From: a bacterium
Lineage (GTDB): Bacteria > Bacillota > Clostridia > Oscillospirales > Acutalibacteraceae
Direction: 5' to 3'
DNA: 10,362 bases
NCBI GenBank assembly: GCA_020625635.1
Contig: JAHLBL010000045.1
Location: 1-10,362 of the forward strand
Under the pieces are notes generated by a model that saw only the letters and a list, made by a program, of their open reading frames with translations, was not told the origin of the DNA and searched no databases. The position numbers and the translations under genes were made by a program. This document shows positions 5,569-10,362 of this stretch, one piece after another; within the stretch, counting starts at the first letter, position 1, and each line of letters opens with the position of its first letter.

Positions 5569-7590
5569 ATGCACAGTACACAAATATCAAACGCCGAAAA
5601 CTACGCCCCGTACAAGGCAAAGCAGGACAAGCTAAACGAGCTTCTGAGACGCGCCTGCGACGCGCTGGCACCGCTCGGAGTAGAGCACTTCAGCAAGAGC
5701 CTCGAATCGCTCAGGGCAAAAACCGAAAACGACAGCTTCAAGATCCAGATCGTCGGCAACTTCAAAAACGGAAAGAGCACGTTCATCAACTCCTTTCTCG
5801 GGGAGGAGATCCTCCCCGCCTATGCCCTGCCCTGTACCGCGGTGATAAACGAGGTGAAGTACGGCACCGAAAAGCGCGCGGTGCTCCACTTCCGTGAACA
5901 GCTTGACGAGGACACGAGAGTCAGCGATATTCCCGAACGCGCGCTGAAGCATATGCAGGCTTACGATATGGTAAACGTGCCGCCAATGGATATTCCGTAC
6001 GACGAGATCGAGGACTATGTCGTGATCCCTATAGGCAAAGACCAGAAGGAAGCGATAAAGGAATCGCCGTACAAAAAGGTGGAGCTCTTCTGGCCGCTGG
6101 AGCTGCTTAAAAACGGCGTCGAGATCATAGATTCCCCGGGGCTTAACGAGGCGGAATCGAGGACAAAGGTAACGACGGAGTACCTCACCCAGGCGGACGC
6201 GATTATTTTCCTGCTCAGGAGCGACGCTCTGTGCAGCAAGGACGAGATGGATTTTGTCGAGTACAACCTCCGCGAAAACGGCTTCGACAGCCCGTTCTTC
6301 GTCGTAAACAGGTTTGACATTATCCCCAAGCGCCAGCGTCAGGGAATAAAGGACTATGCTCATATGAAGCTCGACGGCTACACAAAGCTCGGGGACGACG
6401 GCTTCTTCTTTGTTTCGGCGCTGAACGCGCTGGACGCGAAAATCGACGGCGATGAGCAGCTGTACATCGAGTCGGGTATGCCTCAGCTCGAGAAGAAACT
6501 CTCGCTCTTCCTTACTCAGGGCAAGGGCGTTGTAAAGCTGTCTCAGCCCGCGCGCGAGATAAAGCGCGTACTGAGTACAGAGGCTCTCGGCAAGCTGATT
6601 CCCGAAAGAACGGCTATGCTCGAAGCGTCGCTTGACGATATGAAAAAACGCTGTGAGGAAGTCAAGCCTCGGCTCGAAAATCTTCGCAAACGCAACAAGG
6701 CGTTCCGTGACCGCCTGAAGCTCCAGATAGAAATGGCTATGAGGGAAGTCCGCGACAGCGTAAAAGAAAACGTCTCGGGACTGAGCAGACAGATTCCCGA
6801 ATGGGCGGATGAATTCAAGCCCGACATCAGCCTCAGAATACCTACAAAGGAAAAAATAAAACGCGCCTCGCGAGAAATCGCGGAGCACGTCAGCAGCTGT
6901 GCCGAAAAGGCGCAGATAGAATGGAAGAACAAGGAGCTCATACCCCTTGCTCAGAAGAAATCCGAAGAAATATTCTCCTCTATCGAATATGATGTTCAGC
7001 TATTTTTCGCGGAGCTCGACAGCATAAACAGAGACGTGTCGAGGAAGTACAGCGACGGAATAAAAAGCGAGGTCTGGGAACGTGTGGGAAACACGGAGCT
7101 TACACAGACTGTTAATTACGCCCACGCAGACAGCCGCGACATCTCAAAGGAATTCGCCAACACGATCGCCCTTTCGGCAAGCTCGAGCGCAATAATGAGT
7201 ATTATAGAAATGTTCGACTCTTTTACGCTCGGCAATGTACTTATCGCGGAGCTGATCAAGAACTTTAAAAACGCGGACGCTGCTCTGAAGGATGTCCGCA
7301 AGGGAGTTTCAACCGAAATGATCCGCCAGCTCAACGCTCAGAAGGAATACGCGGTCGACGCTACGGTGCGCTCCTCCGAGGTGAAATTCGAACAGCTCGC
7401 CACGACCGTAATACAGTCGGTCGAGGTCGAAATCAAGGACGCCAAGGCTCAGATGCAGAGCGTTATCGACGACCTCGAGAAAGGTCGGGAAAGCGCCGCG
7501 GAAAAGAAGCTCGCTCTAGAAAAATGCGAGAAGCAGCTGAAACAGATCGTCGGCGAAACCGACGAATTTATCTACAGCCTGCTCGGCTGA
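5569..7590 (+). CDS. Dynamin-like GTPase 2
   Basis: A 673-residue dynamin-family GTPase, the longest of the three. Motifs: P-loop GNFKNGKST (63-71), switch threonine T90 in PCT, G3 DSPG (188-191, in the dynamin-typical context IIDSPGLNE) and G4 NRFD (247-250). The stretch between switch I and G3 is longer than in the two neighbours (98 versus about 70 residues) and includes an acidic loop (PYDEIEDYVVIP). The rest is mainly helical, with probable coiled coil at about 350-400 and about 600-662. A moderately hydrophobic stretch at about 532-563 (alanine/serine then IMSIIEMF) could be a weak paddle region but is not a convincing transmembrane segment. The ATG at 5569 has AGGG (5557-5560) eight bases upstream and lies 19 nt after the first GTPase gene. 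It likely forms a hetero-oligomer with one or both neighbours, as paired bacterial dynamins do; this is inferred. Confidence 0.9.
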   Translation: MHSTQISNAENYAPYKAKQDKLNELLRRACDALAPLGVEHFSKSLESLRAKTENDSFKIQIVGNFKNGKSTFINSFLGEEILPAYALPCTAVINEVKYGTEKRAVLHFREQLDEDTRVSDIPERALKHMQAYDMVNVPPMDIPYDEIEDYVVIPIGKDQKEAIKESPYKKVELFWPLELLKNGVEIIDSPGLNEAESRTKVTTEYLTQADAIIFLLRSDALCSKDEMDFVEYNLRENGFDSPFFVVNRFDIIPKRQRQGIKDYAHMKLDGYTKLGDDGFFFVSALNALDAKIDGDEQLYIESGMPQLEKKLSLFLTQGKGVVKLSQPAREIKRVLSTEALGKLIPERTAMLEASLDDMKKRCEEVKPRLENLRKRNKAFRDRLKLQIEMAMREVRDSVKENVSGLSRQIPEWADEFKPDISLRIPTKEKIKRASREIAEHVSSCAEKAQIEWKNKELIPLAQKKSEEIFSSIEYDVQLFFAELDSINRDVSRKYSDGIKSEVWERVGNTELTQTVNYAHADSRDISKEFANTIALSASSSAIMSIIEMFDSFTLGNVLIAELIKNFKNADAALKDVRKGVSTEMIRQLNAQKEYAVDATVRSSEVKFEQLATTVIQSVEVEIKDAKAQMQSVIDDLEKGRESAAEKKLALEKCEKQLKQIVGETDEFIYSLLG

Positions 7591-7595
7591 CCATT

Positions 7596-9347
7596 ATGAC
7601 GGAAAAAGAAAAATTCGCGCCGTTGATCGAGTTTGCCGAAACGCTTATCGACAAGTACGACAGCGGCAGCAGCTCAGCGCGGAAGCTGCGCGAGCAGCTC
7701 GGAATAATTAAATACAAGCAGCTTGACGACAAGCTGAACCTCAGTGTAGTCGGCGAGTTCTCAATCGGGAAAAGCAGCTTTATCAGCGCCCTGATCCGCA
7801 GGGAATTGCTGGAGTCGGCGGCTTTGCAGGGCACGACCGTTGCCTCAACGATTCTGGACAGCTCGCCGACTTTTTCGCTTGCAGTGAAATACAGAGACGG
7901 CAGGCTCGAACGTTTTGAATTTGACGATGAAAACAATCTGCGCGAATACATAAGGCGTTATTCCTCGAACCCCGAATACGCCGCCGACACGCAGGGGCTG
8001 TACGCGGCGTTCCCCTCGGATAATCTCAGGGACGCGCGCATACGGATAATCGACACCCCGGGGACAAACTCGACCGAGGTCTGGCACGAGGAAACCACGA
8101 TCCGCACGATAAACGAAATGTCGGACGCGTCGATAATTCTGGTTGACGCCACAAGACCGCTGCCCGAATCGCAGAAGAATTTTATCAGGGAACACCTCGC
8201 GGACGTCCTCGACCGCTGTGCCTTTGTCGTTACAAAAATCGACTTGCTGCGCCCGAAAGAGCGCGGACGGATGACAGAATACGTCCGAAAGACCGCGGAG
8301 TTTGAGTTCGGGCTTGAAAACCCGCCGGTGCTCCCCTACTCCTCTACGGTAATGACGCGCTTTCTCGTTAACGGCGAGGAGCCCGACGAGCGCAGCAGGG
8401 AAATGCTCGACACGTTTATCCGCAGCGAGCGCGAGCTGTTCGACTTTATCGCGCAAAAGAAGGCGTACGCCCAGACGAAAAAAATTAAAGCTCTGCTCGG
8501 GGATTTGTACAACGAGCTGAGCGAACGTATGCCGATTCTGTCACAGGACTATCAGCGCCGTCACGACATTCTGACGCGCACGAAAAACACCGATATGAGC
8601 GTTTTCATATCGATTCAGATAAACAGCAGAGCCGCGGATTTTTACACCGCCGCCGCGCCGTATCAGCGCGAAATAACCGACGCCGTTTTCACCGAGATTT
8701 TTAACCGAAAGCAAATGATAATGAGCGCGCTGGACTCACTGCGCACGAAAAACGAGCTCAGGCAGTTCGCCTCTCAGGGCTTCGCGGAGCTCTGCCGACG
8801 GCACGGCTCTGAGATCCTCAACGCCACGGAGAACAACTGTCGGATCCTCCGCCGATTTGTAACGGAACAGCTCGACGCCTTCAAAACGGAATTCAAGACC
8901 GCCTACAGTCAGCTCGGGCTGCTTCCGATACCCGACGAGCTCGGCGAAATCAGGGTGAAGCACATCCGCGCCGACGCCGTGGAAATAGCCTCTGCCGACA
9001 GCCTGCCTGATGTGATAACGGGCAGGAACGAGCGGCTGTTCAGGAAGATCGCGCTTATTTCCCCCGCAAAGATGAAGGAAGAGCTCAGGGAAGCCGTACA
9101 GGAGCCAATGAACGACTACTTCGCGAAAATCTCGGAGCTGTACGAGGATAATGTAAAAAAGTACGTCAGCGATCTTTCGCTGTCCGTCAGCAGAGAAATA
9201 ACGCGCTACTACCGCAGATACAACAGCTACGTCAGCGAGAAAATCAGGGAGGACGAGGCGCTTAGACGCGGGCTGGAGCGCAAAATCGCGGAGATCAGAG
9301 CCGATATGCGAAGCGTCGCCGAAAAGCGCGGATTACTCAGGAGTTGA
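7596..9347 (+). CDS. Dynamin-like GTPase 3, no membrane segment
   Basis: A 583-residue dynamin-family GTPase. Motifs: P-loop GEFSIGKSS (53-61, with serine in place of the threonine of the other two), switch threonines at 80-81 (QGTTVAS), G3 DTPG (153-156) and G4 TKID (213-216). The remainder (about 280-583) is helical and charged, with no hydrophobic hairpin, ending in a basic amphipathic helix (ERKIAEIRADMRSVAEKRG). It should be soluble or recruited to membranes by its partners. I chose ATG 7596, 5 nt after the stop of GTPase 2. An in-frame ATG at 7524 would add 24 arginine-rich residues encoded by DNA that overlaps the end of the previous gene. Neither start has a clear Shine-Dalgarno, so translation is probably coupled to GTPase 2, which would favour matched amounts of the two proteins. 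It is markedly diverged from the other two, so this is not a recent duplication. Confidence 0.88.
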   Translation: MTEKEKFAPLIEFAETLIDKYDSGSSSARKLREQLGIIKYKQLDDKLNLSVVGEFSIGKSSFISALIRRELLESAALQGTTVASTILDSSPTFSLAVKYRDGRLERFEFDDENNLREYIRRYSSNPEYAADTQGLYAAFPSDNLRDARIRIIDTPGTNSTEVWHEETTIRTINEMSDASIILVDATRPLPESQKNFIREHLADVLDRCAFVVTKIDLLRPKERGRMTEYVRKTAEFEFGLENPPVLPYSSTVMTRFLVNGEEPDERSREMLDTFIRSERELFDFIAQKKAYAQTKKIKALLGDLYNELSERMPILSQDYQRRHDILTRTKNTDMSVFISIQINSRAADFYTAAAPYQREITDAVFTEIFNRKQMIMSALDSLRTKNELRQFASQGFAELCRRHGSEILNATENNCRILRRFVTEQLDAFKTEFKTAYSQLGLLPIPDELGEIRVKHIRADAVEIASADSLPDVITGRNERLFRKIALISPAKMKEELREAVQEPMNDYFAKISELYEDNVKKYVSDLSLSVSREITRYYRRYNSYVSEKIREDEALRRGLERKIAEIRADMRSVAEKRGLLRS

Positions 9348-9351
9348 TAAT

Positions 9352-10176
9352 GTGAAACATATGATAGTAGACACCCACGCCCACATCGGAAGGATGATAG
9401 GCTTTAATATGACCGAGGAGCAGCTTCTCTACTCGATGGAGAAGTACGGGATTGATTTTTCGCTCGTCAGCAATATCGAGGCTGCCGAGTGCGCTCACAA
9501 CGGAATGACAATACCGCGCATACTTCAAAAATCCCAGCTCAGGGTGCTGAAAAGCACTCTCGACATCGCTCGGCGCAACCCCGATAAAATCGGAGCGGTG
9601 ATATGGATAAAGCTGATGAAGCTCGATTTAAACGAGGAGTTCCTGCGCGTATTCGACGAGAACAGGGAGCTTATTTACGGAATAAAGCTCCATCCGTTCC
9701 ACTCGCGCACGGCTCCCGACGACAGTAAGCTCACGCCCGTTTACGAGCTGGCGCGCAAATATTCTCTGCCTGTGGTTTCCCACACGGGCGGCTGTGAGGA
9801 GGCGCGCTCCGTACACCTCTACAACGCGGCAAAGAAAAACCCCGACATCAACTTCGTGATGGTTCATATGGATTTAGGCACAGACCATATGGAGGCTGTT
9901 GATTTGCTGTGCAGGCTGCCGAACCTGTACGGCGACACCACTTGGGTAGATACCGCCGCCACGCTCGAGGCTGTCAGGAGAGCGGGCAGTGAAAAAATCC
10001 TCTTCGGCACGGACAACCCGATCGACGGCAGGGACACCCTGCTCCATAACAAAACAGGCGACCGCTCGCTCTATCAGGAATACTTCAACGAGTTTCGCGG
10101 GCAGGTGTCGGAGGAGGACTACGCTAACATAATGTACAAAAACGCTCAAAGGATTTTTCTGAGGCGCAGTAAGTAA
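9352..10176 (+). CDS. Metal-dependent hydrolase of the amidohydrolase (TIM-barrel) superfamily
   Basis: A 274-residue protein with the metal-ligand pattern of amidohydrolase-2/TatD-like enzymes: HxH near the N-terminus (VDTHAHIG, H9 and H11), K112 and H114 in GIKLHP, H144 in VVSHTGG, H172 in FVMVHMD and D221 in ILFGTDNP. The set is complete, so it should be an active TIM-barrel hydrolase using one or two divalent metals. The substrate cannot be read from the sequence. The pattern fits PF04909-type hydrolases slightly better than classical TatD nucleases. The start is GTG 9352 with AGGAG at 9339-9343. An ATG at 9361 would also keep the HxH motif but sits too far from that site. It lies 4 nt after the third GTPase and just before the terminator, so it is the last gene of the operon. 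No signal peptide is seen, so it is cytoplasmic. Confidence 0.88.
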   Translation: MKHMIVDTHAHIGRMIGFNMTEEQLLYSMEKYGIDFSLVSNIEAAECAHNGMTIPRILQKSQLRVLKSTLDIARRNPDKIGAVIWIKLMKLDLNEEFLRVFDENRELIYGIKLHPFHSRTAPDDSKLTPVYELARKYSLPVVSHTGGCEEARSVHLYNAAKKNPDINFVMVHMDLGTDHMEAVDLLCRLPNLYGDTTWVDTAATLEAVRRAGSEKILFGTDNPIDGRDTLLHNKTGDRSLYQEYFNEFRGQVSEEDYANIMYKNAQRIFLRRSK

Positions 10177-10196
10177 CGAGGCTCGGCAGAACTTCA

Positions 10197-10211
10197 GCAG
10201 CAGTATGCTGC
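10197..10211. repeat. Short perfect hairpin after the hydrolase gene
   Basis: GCAGCA (10197-10202) and TGCTGC (10206-10211) form a 6-bp stem with a 3-nt loop, about 20 nt after the stop codon. No T-run follows. It may stabilise the mRNA 3' end; the actual terminator lies about 60 nt further on. Confidence 0.3.
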
Positions 10212-10272
10212 CAACCGATAGTCCGATTTTATATCGCCTTCCGCAACCGATTAACCGCATTCACAAAAATGA

Positions 10273-10301
10273 GGCTGACCAGAACGGTCAGCCCCTTTTT
10301 T
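10273..10301 (+). terminator. Strong Rho-independent terminator ending the cluster
   Basis: GGCTGACC (10273-10280) pairs perfectly with GGTCAGCC (10286-10293) around a 5-nt loop and is followed by CC and six T's. The other strand shows an A-rich flank (ACAAAAAT), so it may also stop transcription arriving from the right. It closes the transcript containing the peptidase, three GTPases and hydrolase. Confidence 0.9.
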
Positions 10302-10320
10302 ATGCTGTGCTTACAGTTTA

Positions 10321-10348
10321 TAGCGAAATTGCCGTTTCACGGCAGCTA
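10321..10348. repeat. Bulged stem-loop at the right edge
   Basis: TGCCG (10330-10334) pairs with CGGCA (10340-10344), and TAGC (10321-10324) with GCTA (10345-10348), leaving a 5-nt bulge on the left side. No gene can be assigned in 10302-10362; it may be the leader of a gene beyond the window. Confidence 0.25.
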
Positions 10349-10362
10349 AATTGTTACTTACA

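Noticed and set aside
5632..6888. 418-codon antisense frame across GTPase 2
   Set aside because: Shadow of a well-supported coding frame with intact GTPase motifs; its composition is unlike a real protein.
3681..9347. Era/Der-type ribosome assembly GTPases or IRG-like proteins
   Set aside because: The GEFSxGKST/GNFKxGKST P-loop context, total length and long helical C-terminal regions, with a paddle-like hairpin in the first, match the bacterial dynamin family instead.
3681..9347. Recent tandem triplication of one GTPase gene
   Set aside because: Outside the G motifs the three proteins show little obvious similarity, and they differ in length and in the spacing between motifs.

Overview
The window looks like chromosomal DNA of a Gram-positive gut or rumen Clostridia member, probably Oscillospiraceae/Ruminococcus-like. 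This is inferred from sigma-A type promoters, AGGAGG-like ribosome binding sites, mid-range GC content, short intergenic gaps and the protein families present; no marker gene fixes the taxonomy. All eight genes lie on the + strand. I see no rRNA, tRNA, CRISPR array, transposase or phage gene.

Layout. (1) 140-454 encodes a small two-helix membrane protein. (2) 455-750 is non-coding and rich in inverted repeats. It holds a hairpin terminator (630-658) and a good promoter (689-717). (3) 751-1455 encodes a LytTR-type DNA-binding regulator whose receiver-like N-terminus has lost most of its phosphorylation-site residues. (4) A likely promoter with a dyad (1491-1529) precedes six closely spaced genes. 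These encode an acidic calcium-repeat protein with a C39-like cysteine peptidase domain (1554-3098), a 177-residue protein of unknown family (3143-3676), three dynamin-like GTPases in a row (3681-5549, 5569-7590, 7596-9347) and an amidohydrolase-type metal hydrolase (9352-10176). Gaps inside the cluster are 44, 4, 19, 5 and 4 nt. A strong intrinsic terminator follows at 10273-10301.

The core is the unusual part. Bacterial dynamin-like proteins often occur as tandem pairs that act together on membranes. Here there are three divergent ones, each with intact G1, G3 and G4 motifs. Only the first has a clear hydrophobic hairpin that could insert into a membrane. They sit with a Ca-binding-repeat peptidase that lacks a signal peptide, an orphan protein and a metal hydrolase. 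My working model is a co-regulated membrane-remodelling or membrane-stress module (possibly defensive) with a calcium-responsive or substrate-processing peptidase arm. The gene organisation and motifs are read from the sequence; the shared function is inference.

Regulation. The LytTR protein is the only regulator visible. A 9-mer, GTTATAAGC, occurs as widely spaced inverted copies upstream of its promoter and again in an imperfect dyad overlapping the -10 of the peptidase-GTPase cluster, so it is a candidate shared operator or interspersed repeat.
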